Origin: Polaribacter sp. | GTDB lineage: Bacteria; Bacteroidota; Bacteroidia; Flavobacteriales; Flavobacteriaceae | NCBI GenBank assembly: GCA_029245785.1 | Contig: JAQWOR010000077.1 | Coordinates: 186,001-250,000, forward strand | Direction: 5' to 3' | Length of the DNA stretch: 64,000 nucleotides | Shown here: positions 1-8,816 of the stretch, piece by piece | Layout of the letters: every line of letters starts with the position of its first letter | How positions within the stretch are numbered: position 1 is the first letter of the stretch | Made by a program: the position numbers and the translations under genes | Notes under the pieces: model-generated | The model's input: the letters and a program-made list of their open reading frames with translations, nothing else | Told to the model about the DNA's origin: nothing | The model's database searches: none

Positions 1-753
1 CTGGTAACGGATTATGCGACGATATTTGAAGCAGCAGGAGAAAACAATATAGAATCGGTATTTGAGGTACAATACACAGACTTAGAAGGTGCTGGTTTTG
101 GCTGTTTACAATGTAGCGAAGGAAATGTAGCAGTAGGTTTTAGTGGTATAAGAAACTATAATGGTCCTGATTTTACTTCAGGGTTTAGTTTTAATGTTCC
201 TAGGCAAAAAATTGTAGACGCTTATGAAGCAGGCGATTTAAGAAAAGAGGTCGCAATTTTAGACATCAACGCTTGGGCATCTCAAACAGGAGCCACCTTT
301 TCTACAGGTTTTGAACACACAGGGTATTTTAACAGAAAATACATTCCAAGAATAAGGAATGCTAATGCACAAGGAGATAGAAACCTAACAAACCCTAATA
401 ACTACAGAGCCATCCGTTTTGCCGATGTATTATTAATGGCTGCAGAGGCATTTAATCGAGGAGGGGTAGATGACACAAAAGCACAAACATATTTAAATAG
501 AGTTAGAAGACGAGCTTTTGGAGATGTGTTACACGATATTACTAGTACAGGAGCATCTTTAACAGATGATATTTATCACGAACGAAGAGTAGAATTAGCA
601 GGAGAAGGTCATCGCTTTTTTGACTTGGTAAGAACAGGAAAAGCAGCACAAGAAATTAGTGGATTTGTCGCAGGAAAGCATGAATTGTTTCCGATACCAG
701 CGATAGAAATTCAACTGACAGGAGATAGGTGGAGTCAAAATCCAGGATATTAA
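1..753 (+). CDS. SusD/RagB-family outer-membrane glycan-binding lipoprotein, C-terminal part
   Basis: The frame is open from base 1 and ends at a TAA at 751-753, so only the last 250 residues are present; the start and signal peptide lie outside the window. The NYRAIRFADVLLMAAEA stretch, the DIYHERRVELAGEGHRFFDLVR region and the closing ELFPIPAIEI...SQNPGY are hallmarks of the SusD C-terminus. SusD proteins cap a TonB-dependent SusC transporter at the cell surface and hand over oligosaccharide. The GH16 and GH3 genes directly downstream suggest a beta-1,3-glucan ligand. The partner susC would be expected just upstream. A start at 436 would be internal and is not used. Confidence 0.95.
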   Translation: MVTDYATIFEAAGENNIESVFEVQYTDLEGAGFGCLQCSEGNVAVGFSGIRNYNGPDFTSGFSFNVPRQKIVDAYEAGDLRKEVAILDINAWASQTGATFSTGFEHTGYFNRKYIPRIRNANAQGDRNLTNPNNYRAIRFADVLLMAAEAFNRGGVDDTKAQTYLNRVRRRAFGDVLHDITSTGASLTDDIYHERRVELAGEGHRFFDLVRTGKAAQEISGFVAGKHELFPIPAIEIQLTGDRWSQNPGY

Positions 754-763
754 AAAAACAGAA

Positions 764-2800
764 ATGATGAAAAAAATAAAAACAGTATATAAGTTAATAA
801 TAGTACTAATTATATTTAGTGCTTGTACAGATGACTTAAGAGATCTATCATTTTTAGAAAACATAGATCCGCCGTCAAATGTATCTGCAGCGTATCAAAT
901 TACACAAGATAATACAGGACTGGTTACCATAATACCAAGTGCTGATGGAGCTACATTTTTTGATATTTCTTTTGGAGACGGAACCGCTGATTCAGAAAAA
1001 TTAAAGTCAGGAGAAAATGTACAAAACATCTACAGTGAAGGAACTTATCAGGTTAAAATAATCGCCTACAACATCAATGGAGATAGTACAGAAAAGACTC
1101 AGCAATTAATTGTTTCTTTTAAAGGGCCAGAAAATTTAGTGGTTCTTATTGAAAATGACAATGCAGTTTCTAAAAAAGTAACTGTAACGGCGAATGCAGA
1201 TTTTGCAACCATGTTCGATTTTTATACAGGAGAAACAGGGAATACAACTCCTGTTTCAGGAAATATTGGAGCAACAGTTTCATATACGTATCAAAATGCA
1301 GGAACCTACAGCATTAAAGTGGTTGCTAAAGGAGCTGCTATTGCTACTTCAGAATACACGGTTGATTTTGAGGTTACTGAAATTTTACAACCCATTGTAG
1401 CCGCACCAAAACCACCTACAAGAGAAGCGATAGATGTTGTTTCAATATATAGTGATGAGTATACAGACATCTCTGTAAGTGAGTGGAATCCTGGTTGGGG
1501 GCAATCAACAGTTTTAACGACCGTAGCTATTGCTGGAAATAACACCTTACGGTATGCAGACCTAAATTACACAGGGATTGTAACCGATTATGGAAATCCA
1601 ACAGATATTTCAACGATGGAATATGTACATTTTGATTATTGGACTCCAGATGCAACAGCAGTATCTTTTAAATTAGTAAATACTTCTAGTTCAGGAGCCA
1701 GTAAAGAATCTGAAGTTGCAGTATCATCAATTGGCGTAGGCTCATGGAAAAGTGTAGAGATTAAATTATCAGAGTACACAACAGACCTAACAGGGATTAC
1801 ACAGATGTTATTCTCTTCGTCAAACGCCATTGTGTTTATAGACAATCTATATTTTTATAAGAGTCCTTCTGCTACCAGCAGTGTAGCCCCTATAGATTTT
1901 GAAACACCATTTAGTTTGAGTTCATTTGATGGAGGAGAGATTTCTTTAGTCGACAATCCAGATACCAATGGGAATTCATCAGCAATGGTGGCAAAAATGG
2001 TAAAAGGAGCTGGTCAAACATGGGCGGGATCTAAAATAACGGTTCCACAGCCTTTTTCATTTAGTGGAGGAACCAATGTAAAAGTAAAAGTATGGTCACC
2101 AAGAGTAGGCTTAAATCTTTTATTAAAATTTGAAGATGCTACCCCGTGGCCAAATACAACTGCATCTGCAGAAATTACCAGTACAACAACAGTAGCTAAC
2201 GGCTGGGAAGAATTGACCTTTGATTTTTCAGGAATTAGCACTACGGTAGATTTTACAAACCTCGTATTAATCATGGACAACGGCACAAATGGCGATGGTT
2301 CTTCGGATTATACAATTTATGTTGATGATATTTCATCAACCCCATTTTTAGATTTCGAACCATTACAAACCTTAAGTTCATTTGACGGAGGAGAAATTTC
2401 TATAGTAGCCAATCCAGATACTAATGGGAATTCATCAGCAATGGTGGCAAAAATGGTAAAAGGAGCTGGTCAGACATGGGCAGGATCTAAAATAACGGTT
2501 CCACAACCTTTTTCATTTAGTGGAGGAACCAATGTAAAAGTAAAAGTATGGTCACCAAGAGCAGGCTTGAATCTTTTATTAAAATTTGAAGACGCTACAC
2601 CATGGCCAAACACAGCTGCATCAGCAGAAATTACGAGCACAACAACAGTGGCTAACGGCTGGGAAGAATTGACCTTTGATTTTTCAGGAATTAGCACTAC
2701 GGTAAATTTTACAAACCTCGTCCTAATCATGGACAATGGCACAAATGGCGATGGTTCTTCGAATTATACAATTTATGTTGACGATATCACACAATTTTAA
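764..2800 (+). CDS. Multimodular surface glycan-binding lipoprotein (PKD domains plus three jelly-roll modules)
   Basis: This 678-residue protein has a lipoprotein signal ending IIFSAC (Cys21) followed by T-D-D, which resembles the Bacteroidota surface-export signal. Two PKD-like domains span about residues 35-205. They are followed by a jelly-roll-like module (about 225-370, ending VFIDNLYFYK) and two nearly identical modules of 152 residues (378-529 and 530-677, each ending IYVDDI). No catalytic motif is visible. It occupies the SusE/SGBP position between susD and the glycoside hydrolases, 10 bp after susD. I infer that it binds laminarin-like glucan at the cell surface. The family assignment is by module look and context, not by a search. 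Confidence 0.8.
   Translation: MMKKIKTVYKLIIVLIIFSACTDDLRDLSFLENIDPPSNVSAAYQITQDNTGLVTIIPSADGATFFDISFGDGTADSEKLKSGENVQNIYSEGTYQVKIIAYNINGDSTEKTQQLIVSFKGPENLVVLIENDNAVSKKVTVTANADFATMFDFYTGETGNTTPVSGNIGATVSYTYQNAGTYSIKVVAKGAAIATSEYTVDFEVTEILQPIVAAPKPPTREAIDVVSIYSDEYTDISVSEWNPGWGQSTVLTTVAIAGNNTLRYADLNYTGIVTDYGNPTDISTMEYVHFDYWTPDATAVSFKLVNTSSSGASKESEVAVSSIGVGSWKSVEIKLSEYTTDLTGITQMLFSSSNAIVFIDNLYFYKSPSATSSVAPIDFETPFSLSSFDGGEISLVDNPDTNGNSSAMVAKMVKGAGQTWAGSKITVPQPFSFSGGTNVKVKVWSPRVGLNLLLKFEDATPWPNTTASAEITSTTTVANGWEELTFDFSGISTTVDFTNLVLIMDNGTNGDGSSDYTIYVDDISSTPFLDFEPLQTLSSFDGGEISIVANPDTNGNSSAMVAKMVKGAGQTWAGSKITVPQPFSFSGGTNVKVKVWSPRAGLNLLLKFEDATPWPNTAASAEITSTTTVANGWEELTFDFSGISTTVNFTNLVLIMDNGTNGDGSSNYTIYVDDITQF
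1895..2797 (+). repeat. Internal tandem duplication, 456-bp unit, two copies
   Basis: Copy 1 (1895-2350) and copy 2 (2351-2797) are aligned without gaps at a spacing of exactly 456 bp (152 codons). By eye they match at roughly nine bases in ten, with long identical runs across the central part. The duplication gives the glycan-binding lipoprotein two almost identical carbohydrate-binding-type modules. Confidence 0.95.
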
Positions 2801-2809
2801 AACAGCATC

Positions 2810-3685
2810 ATGAAAAAAATTAATTATATCTATTTAGCAATATTTTCTCTACTACTAAGTGTTAGTTGTCAAGAGGATGATTACGAGTTTGGAAATATCA
2901 TTACACCATCAGACATTACAATAACAGCAGAAATTGTGGGTAAAGACACAAGCAATCCTAATGGTGATGGAAGTGGCATGGTGCATTTTACTGCAACAGC
3001 AACGAATGCTGTTTCCTATAAATTTGTTTATGATAATAAAGAAACAGTAGCCTTATCAGGAACACACACCTATAATTTTAGCAATTTAGGCACCAATACA
3101 TATGCTGTAACAGTTGTTGTATCAGGTACCGCCGGAGTTACCTCCAGTAAAACAATTCAAGTAGATGTGTTATCCGTTTATCAAATACCAGCAGATTTAT
3201 TAACAATGTTAACAGATAATAGTACCAGATCTTGGAGAATAAAAAAAGAAGCACCCGGACATTTTGGTGTTGGGCCTGCTGATGAAACATCTCCAATTTG
3301 GTACGGTGCTGGACCAGACGAGAAAGCAGGTTTAGGGATGTATGATGACACCTATATATTTAACGTAAATAAAGATTTCACACATACCACAAACGGAACA
3401 ATATTTGGAAAAGCCGTGCCTTTGCAAGATGATTTTGGAGCTTCATCAATTAGCCCAAATGGCAATGATGAAATAGAAAATTACGAGTTGGAAGAGTATA
3501 TTGTTAAGTGGCAATTGACAGCTCCTGGAGGAGTAGAAACATTAACATTGTCAGGGAATGGATTTGCAGGGTTTTATGTAGGATCACATTCGTATACAAT
3601 TATTTCTAGAAGTGTAAACGAGATGGTTTTAAGAACTGTTGGCTTTGATGGACTAGGATGGTTTATAACGTTAATTGCTCAATAA
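2810..3685 (+). CDS. PKD-domain surface lipoprotein of the glucan locus
   Basis: The 291-residue protein has a lipobox ending SVSC (Cys20) followed by Q-E-D-D, a good match to the Bacteroidota lipoprotein surface-export signal. A PKD-like domain covers about residues 30-120. It is followed by a domain of about 160 residues (TRSWRIKKEAPGHFG... onward) of a type seen in proteins next to laminarinases. I see no glycosidase motif. It starts 9 bp after the preceding gene and lies in the same operon. The PKD segment is paralogous to the one at the front of the next gene (shared pattern EIVG.D..NPNG.GSG). The role is probably glycan binding or surface scaffolding; the exact ligand is unknown. Confidence 0.75.
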   Translation: MKKINYIYLAIFSLLLSVSCQEDDYEFGNIITPSDITITAEIVGKDTSNPNGDGSGMVHFTATATNAVSYKFVYDNKETVALSGTHTYNFSNLGTNTYAVTVVVSGTAGVTSSKTIQVDVLSVYQIPADLLTMLTDNSTRSWRIKKEAPGHFGVGPADETSPIWYGAGPDEKAGLGMYDDTYIFNVNKDFTHTTNGTIFGKAVPLQDDFGASSISPNGNDEIENYELEEYIVKWQLTAPGGVETLTLSGNGFAGFYVGSHSYTIISRSVNEMVLRTVGFDGLGWFITLIAQ

Positions 3686-3702
3686 TAAAAAGGAATTATA
3701 CA

Positions 3703-4776
3703 ATGCGTAAAAACCTTTTTAAGGCTGTGCTGTTTTGTTTAATGATGATTTCTTGCTCGAAAAGCGATCCTTTGGTTCTGGGAGAAGAATCTGTTATTCC
3801 TTCGAATTTATTGATCACTATAGAAATAGTAGGAGCAGACATAAATAATCCAAACGGAAATGGCTCTGGAAAAATTAATATTTCAGCCTCAGCAACAAAT
3901 GCAATTGCATATAAAATAAAGTTGGGCGATGGCAATGAGGTTGAAAATAGTACAGGAACACGAAGTCATACATACATTGAAAACGGATTAGCCTCATACG
4001 TTATAGAAGTTTTTGCTATTTCAAGCACAAAAAATTCTATAGGAGGATTTAAAAAAATAAATGTTTTTGTTGACAAAGGAGGGCTCGCTTTGGTTTGGTC
4101 AGATGAATTTAATATTGATGGGGCTCCAGATACTTCAAAATGGTCTTATGATATTGGTAGAGGCAGTAACGGATGGGGAAATGCAGAGCATCAATATTAT
4201 ACAAATAGATCAGAGAATGTAAAAGTAGAAAATGGCGTCTTAAAAATCACAGCAAAAAAAGAAAATTATCAAGGAGCACAATACACTTCATCGCGTTTGA
4301 AATCTGAAGGAAAGTTTGAATTTAAATACGGTAGAGTTGAAGTCAGAGCAAAGTTGCCTGAAGGTGGTGGAACTTGGCCTGCTATTTGGATGCTAGGAGC
4401 TAATATTTCTTCTGTTGGCTGGCCCAATTGCGGCGAAATAGACATTATGGAGCATGTAGGTAACAACCAAAACACCATACACGGAACGTTGCATTACCCA
4501 GGAAATTCTGGAGGAAATGGAAATGGAAACACCATCTCTGTAACGAATGTAAGTACAACATTTCATGTCTATGAAATAGAATGGACGAGTACAGAAATTA
4601 AATTTTTTGTAGACGGAACACTATTTCACTCATTTACAAATACAGCGAATGTTCCTTTTAATCACAACTTCTTTTTTATTTTAAATGTAGCAATGGGAGG
4701 CAATTTTGGAGGAGATATTGACGCCAACTTTACACAATCTACAATGGAAGTTGATTATATAAAAGTATACCAATAA
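3703..4776 (+). CDS. GH16 endo-beta-1,3-glucanase (laminarinase) lipoprotein with N-terminal PKD domain
   Basis: The start at 3703 is chosen because a lipoprotein signal (MMISC, Cys18) begins there; an upstream GTG at 3658 overlaps the previous gene and adds an unlikely tail. A PKD-like module spans residues 32-125 and the GH16 catalytic domain spans about 130-357. The active-site motif GEIDIMEH gives nucleophile Glu245, Asp247 and acid/base Glu250. The extra Met in the motif is the laminarinase form (GH16_3-like) rather than the lichenase form. It should cleave beta-1,3-glucan internally outside the inner membrane. It sits 17 bp after the PKD lipoprotein gene and directly abuts the GH3 gene. 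Confidence 0.93.
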   Translation: MRKNLFKAVLFCLMMISCSKSDPLVLGEESVIPSNLLITIEIVGADINNPNGNGSGKINISASATNAIAYKIKLGDGNEVENSTGTRSHTYIENGLASYVIEVFAISSTKNSIGGFKKINVFVDKGGLALVWSDEFNIDGAPDTSKWSYDIGRGSNGWGNAEHQYYTNRSENVKVENGVLKITAKKENYQGAQYTSSRLKSEGKFEFKYGRVEVRAKLPEGGGTWPAIWMLGANISSVGWPNCGEIDIMEHVGNNQNTIHGTLHYPGNSGGNGNGNTISVTNVSTTFHVYEIEWTSTEIKFFVDGTLFHSFTNTANVPFNHNFFFILNVAMGGNFGGDIDANFTQSTMEVDYIKVYQ

Positions 4777-7071
4777 ATGAGAAAAAAAAGCAGTAACATA
4801 TTCATTTTAAGTGTCATTTTATTATTGATGGCATGCATGAAAACAGGTAATAAAAAGGAGTTAGCAATAATTAATAAAGCCCCGTCGGTTTTTATCAAAG
4901 AAAAAGTAAACAACTTACTTTCTCAAATGACATTAGAAGAAAAAATAGGGCAAATGAATCAATATAATGGATTTTGGGATGTAACAGGCCCGAGCCCTAA
5001 AGATGGAGATGCTGCTAAAAAATATGAACATCTTAAAAAAGGCTGGGTAGGTTCAATGCTTAATGTCAGAGGAGTAAAAAATATAAGAGCAGTTCAAAAA
5101 ATAGCTATTGAAGACACAAGGCTAGGAATCCCTTTAATTATTGGTTTTGATGTAATTCATGGTTACAAAACATTAAGCCCTATACCATTGGCAGAAGCAG
5201 CTAGTTGGGATTTGGATGCGATAAAAAAATCCGCTCAAATGGCTGCAGAAGAAGCGGCCTCAGCAGGAATTAATTGGACCTTTGCTCCTATGGTAGATAT
5301 TTCTAGAGATGCTCGTTGGGGAAGAGCCATGGAAGGAGCTGGAGAAGACCCTTATTTAGGAAGTAAAATTGCCATAGCAAGAGTAGAAGGATTTCAAGGA
5401 GATGACTTGTCAAAGCACCACACAATAGTAGCTTGCGCAAAACATTTTGCTGGATATGGTTTTTCAGAATCAGGAAGAGATTACAATACCGTTGACATAG
5501 GAACATCCACCTTGTATAATATTGTTTTCCCTCCTTTTCAAGCAACCATAGACGCCGGAGTAAAAACATTTATGAATTCTTTTAATGAATTAAACGGAAT
5601 TCCAGCTACAGGAAACACCTATTTGCAAAGAGATATTTTGAAAGAAAAATGGAACTTTGATGGCTTTGTAGTTTCTGATTGGGGATCTATGACGGAAATG
5701 ATTGCTCATGGACATGCAAAAGATTTGAAACATGCAGCAGAAATCTCAGCAAATGCCGGTTCGGATATGGACATGGAATCCTATGCTTATGTAAACGAAT
5801 TAGCAAATTTAGTGAGAGAAGGAAAAGTAAAAGAAAATTTAATAGATGATGCAGCAAGAAGAATTTTAACGGTGAAATTTGAGCTGGGGTTATTTGAAGA
5901 TCCTTATAAATACTTGGATGAAAAACGAGAAAAAGAAACGATTGGAAATCAAAAATTTCATAAAGCTTCTTTAGAGATGGCCAAAAAATCAATTGTTTTA
6001 TTAAAAAACAAAAAGAATTTACTTCCTTTAAAAAAGAAAGGTCAAAAAATTGCACTAATTGGAGCATTAGCTACAGATAAAACAAGCCCATTAGGAAACT
6101 GGAGAATCGCTGCAGAAGACAATTCGGCAGTTTCAGTATTGGAAGGGATGCAAAAATATAAAGGCAATAAACTAACCTATTCAAAAGGAGCAGATGTGTC
6201 TATTGGAAAAACAGATTTTATAACGGAGGTAAAATTAAATGTTTCAGATAAAAGCGGTTTTAAGAAAGCGATTGCAGTTGCAAAAAAAGCAGATGTTGTG
6301 GTTATGGTTTTAGGAGAACATGGTTTTCAGAGTGGTGAAGGAAGAAGTCGAACAGAATTAGGGTTGCCTGGAGTTCAGCAAGAATTGTTAGAAACAGTTT
6401 TTAAAGTAAATAAAAATATTGTTTTAGTTTTGAACAACGGCAGACCATTAACAATTAATTGGGCTGATAAAAATATTCCAGCAATTGTAGAAGCATGGCA
6501 ATTAGGAAGTCAAAGTGGAAATGCAATTGCAGAAGTATTGTATGGAGATTATAATCCGAGTGGAAAATTACCGATGAGTTTCCCAAGAAATGTAGGACAA
6601 ATTCCTATTTACTACAATTATAAAAATACAGGTAGACCTAATTTACCTGGTCCAGATGTAGTTTTTTGGTCTCATTATCAAGATGAAAAGAACACTCCTT
6701 TATACCCTTTCGGTTATGGATTAAGTTATACAACGTTTAGATATTCTAATTTAAAAACAACGATGTTGGATAAAAAAGTAAAAGTGTCTTTTGATCTTAC
6801 CAATACGGGGCATCTAAAAGGAAAAGAAGTTGCACAATTATATGTTAGAGATTTAGTAGCGAGTATTACAAGACCTGTTAGAGAATTAAAAGGGTTTGAA
6901 TTGGTTGAATTAAAATCAAAGGAAACAAAAAAAATAGAATTCACATTAACAAACAAAGAGTTGGGATTTTATAATAATTCAGGAAAATTTATTGTAGAAC
7001 CAGGGAGCTTTAAAATATTTATTGGAGGAAGTTCTACGACATCATTAGAAACACAAGTTGAATTAAAATGA
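4777..7071 (+). CDS. bglX: GH3 beta-glucosidase, BglX-like lipoprotein
   Basis: The 764-residue length is typical of BglX-type enzymes. The lipobox ends LMAC (Cys20) and is followed by basic, not acidic, residues, so a periplasmic location is more likely than the surface. The order is GH3 N-terminal barrel (about 45-380, with the nucleophile Asp301 in GFVVSDWG), GH3 C-terminal alpha/beta sandwich (about 400-640) and a fibronectin-III-like domain (about 680-755). It should release glucose from beta-glucan oligosaccharides. The ATG follows the GH16 stop codon with no gap, and the end overlaps the next gene by 4 bp (ATGA), so the three enzyme genes are probably translated together. Confidence 0.95.
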   Translation: MRKKSSNIFILSVILLLMACMKTGNKKELAIINKAPSVFIKEKVNNLLSQMTLEEKIGQMNQYNGFWDVTGPSPKDGDAAKKYEHLKKGWVGSMLNVRGVKNIRAVQKIAIEDTRLGIPLIIGFDVIHGYKTLSPIPLAEAASWDLDAIKKSAQMAAEEAASAGINWTFAPMVDISRDARWGRAMEGAGEDPYLGSKIAIARVEGFQGDDLSKHHTIVACAKHFAGYGFSESGRDYNTVDIGTSTLYNIVFPPFQATIDAGVKTFMNSFNELNGIPATGNTYLQRDILKEKWNFDGFVVSDWGSMTEMIAHGHAKDLKHAAEISANAGSDMDMESYAYVNELANLVREGKVKENLIDDAARRILTVKFELGLFEDPYKYLDEKREKETIGNQKFHKASLEMAKKSIVLLKNKKNLLPLKKKGQKIALIGALATDKTSPLGNWRIAAEDNSAVSVLEGMQKYKGNKLTYSKGADVSIGKTDFITEVKLNVSDKSGFKKAIAVAKKADVVVMVLGEHGFQSGEGRSRTELGLPGVQQELLETVFKVNKNIVLVLNNGRPLTINWADKNIPAIVEAWQLGSQSGNAIAEVLYGDYNPSGKLPMSFPRNVGQIPIYYNYKNTGRPNLPGPDVVFWSHYQDEKNTPLYPFGYGLSYTTFRYSNLKTTMLDKKVKVSFDLTNTGHLKGKEVAQLYVRDLVASITRPVRELKGFELVELKSKETKKIEFTLTNKELGFYNNSGKFIVEPGSFKIFIGGSSTTSLETQVELK

Positions 7072-7823
7072 AGCAATTAATAATTTTTTTTACAACAATA
7101 CTTTTTTTCATGTCTTGTGGAAAATCATCAAAATTAATTTTTGAAGAAAATTTTGATGGAAAAACGTTGAATGAAAATTATTGGAATTATGACTTAGGAG
7201 ATGGTTGCCCAAATTTGTGTGGTTGGGGAAATAATGAACGCCAATTATATACCAAAGAAAATGTAAAAATTATTGATGGAAACTTAATTATTACAGCAAC
7301 AAAAAAAGGATCGTTGTATCAATCGGGAAAAATTCATACAAAAAAGAAAGTTGAATTTCAGTACGGAACGGTTGAAGTAAGAGCAAAATTACCAGTAGGT
7401 TATGGGCTCTGGCCTGCAATTTGGATGCTTGGAAATGATATTGATACAAATACTTGGCCTGCTTGTGGAGAAATAGATATCATGGAGCATGTAGGGAAAG
7501 AACCAAACACAATCCATACATCTTTGCATACACCAGCTAGTTATGGTAATACAATTAACACAAAAAAAACAATTCATACTGAAATAGAAAAAGGCTATCA
7601 TATTTATAAGACAGTTTGGTCGAAAGAGTCCATAACCTTTTATATAGATAGTCAAAAAGTATACACGTTTTCTCCAGATGAAAAAAATGAAGAAACATGG
7701 CCTTTTAATAAACCTTTTTACCTCATTCTTAATTTAGCAATTGGCGGAAATTTTGGTGGTCCAGAAGTTGATGACACCATTTTTCCTCAAGAGTTTATAG
7801 TTGATTATGTGAAAATTTATTAA
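7068..7823 (+). CDS. GH16 endo-beta-glucanase (laminarinase-like) lipoprotein
   Basis: The 251-residue protein is almost only a GH16 domain behind a lipoprotein signal (FFMSC, Cys17). The active site GEIDIMEH supplies Glu135, Asp137 and Glu140, again the laminarinase form. The C-terminal LNLAIGGNFGG and EFIVDYVKIY blocks are standard for the family. No acidic export signal follows the cysteine, so I infer that it acts in the periplasm on imported oligosaccharides. It overlaps the GH3 stop by 4 bp and is the last gene before a terminator. It differs from the first GH16 by lacking a PKD module. Confidence 0.93.
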   Translation: MKQLIIFFTTILFFMSCGKSSKLIFEENFDGKTLNENYWNYDLGDGCPNLCGWGNNERQLYTKENVKIIDGNLIITATKKGSLYQSGKIHTKKKVEFQYGTVEVRAKLPVGYGLWPAIWMLGNDIDTNTWPACGEIDIMEHVGKEPNTIHTSLHTPASYGNTINTKKTIHTEIEKGYHIYKTVWSKESITFYIDSQKVYTFSPDEKNEETWPFNKPFYLILNLAIGGNFGGPEVDDTIFPQEFIVDYVKIY

Positions 7824-7872
7824 ATACTAACAGCTATTAAAAAAGTTTGTTGGCATCTGCTAACAGATAAAA

Positions 7873-7902
7873 GAGGCCATCTGAAAAGATGGTCTTTTTT
7901 GT
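7873..7902 (+). terminator. Rho-independent terminator closing the glucan locus
   Basis: An eight-pair stem (7875-7882 with 7887-7894, one G-T pair) with a GAAA loop is followed by six T residues. It lies 50 bp after the second GH16 stop and 46 bp before the next start codon. Confidence 0.85.
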
Positions 7903-7947
7903 TTTCTTTAACAAAAAAGTCCCCTTTTTTCTGCATCTTTGCTATCC

Positions 7948-8793
7948 ATGAAAATCTATCCAATAGAAACAGGAAATTTTAAGCTAGATGGCGGTGCCAT
8001 GTTTGGCGTAGTTCCGAAGTCTATTTGGCAACGAACCAACCCTGCAGATGCCAACAATTTAATTTCGATGAGCATGCGTTGTATGCTGATTGAAGACGGA
8101 GATAGACTTACCTTGGTAGATACCGGATTGGGATCTAAACAATCAGACAAATTTTTTGGGTATTATGATTTATTTGGCGATTTTTCGTTAGACGCTTCTT
8201 TGTCTAAATTGGGCTTTCATAGAGATGATATTACCGATGTGTTTTTAACCCACTTGCATTTTGATCATTGTGGCGGAGCAATTCAATGGAACGCTTCTAA
8301 AACAGGCTATGAGCCGGCGTTTAAAAACGCTAAATTTTGGTCTAACCAACATCATTGGGAGTGGGCAATCAATCCAAACCCGAGAGAAAAAGCCTCCTTT
8401 TTAAAAGAGAATATCAATCCAATACAAGAAAGTGGTCAATTAAACTTTATCGGAAACAACGCTAAAAACAACCTTGGTTTTGACGTGTTGTTTATGGATG
8501 GGCATACCGAAAAACAAATGCTTCCGAAGTTGACATACCAAGATAAAACCATTGTTTTTATGGCAGATTTATTGCCAACCGTTGGTCACATTCCACTACC
8601 TTATGTTATGGGATATGATACACGGCCACTATTAACCATTAAAGAAAAGGCAGACTTCTTAAACTTAGCAGCAGACAATGACTACTATTTGTTTTTAGAA
8701 CACGATGCCAATAACGAATTGTGTACGGTACAACACACAGAAAAAGGCGTTCGATTAAAAGAGTGTTATGCCTTTAAAGATATTTTTAATTAA
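7948..8793 (+). CDS. MBL-fold metallo-hydrolase
   Basis: The protein has 281 residues from the ATG at 7948; an in-frame TTG at 7939 overlaps a promoter-like CATCTTTG and is not preferred. The metal-binding motif HLHFDH (within FLTHLHFDHCGG) and later conserved residues (DGHTEKQM, ADLLPT, EHDA) place it in the metallo-beta-lactamase superfamily, close to N-acyl homoserine lactonase/quinolone-degrading type hydrolases. The real substrate cannot be told from the sequence. There is no signal peptide, so it is cytosolic. A near-consensus -7 box ends six bases before the ATG, so the mRNA leader would be very short. Confidence 0.85.
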   Translation: MKIYPIETGNFKLDGGAMFGVVPKSIWQRTNPADANNLISMSMRCMLIEDGDRLTLVDTGLGSKQSDKFFGYYDLFGDFSLDASLSKLGFHRDDITDVFLTHLHFDHCGGAIQWNASKTGYEPAFKNAKFWSNQHHWEWAINPNPREKASFLKENINPIQESGQLNFIGNNAKNNLGFDVLFMDGHTEKQMLPKLTYQDKTIVFMADLLPTVGHIPLPYVMGYDTRPLLTIKEKADFLNLAADNDYYLFLEHDANNELCTVQHTEKGVRLKECYAFKDIFN

Positions 8794-8816
8794 TACACCA
8801 ATCAATACAGATACTT

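Noticed and set aside
436..753. Separate 105-residue gene at the window start
   Set aside because: The same frame is open from base 1 and encodes the continuous SusD C-terminus; the ATG at 436 is internal.
5303..5569. Minus-strand frames inside the GH3 gene
   Set aside because: Shadows of the strong plus-strand coding sequence, with Leu/Phe-rich low-complexity translations.
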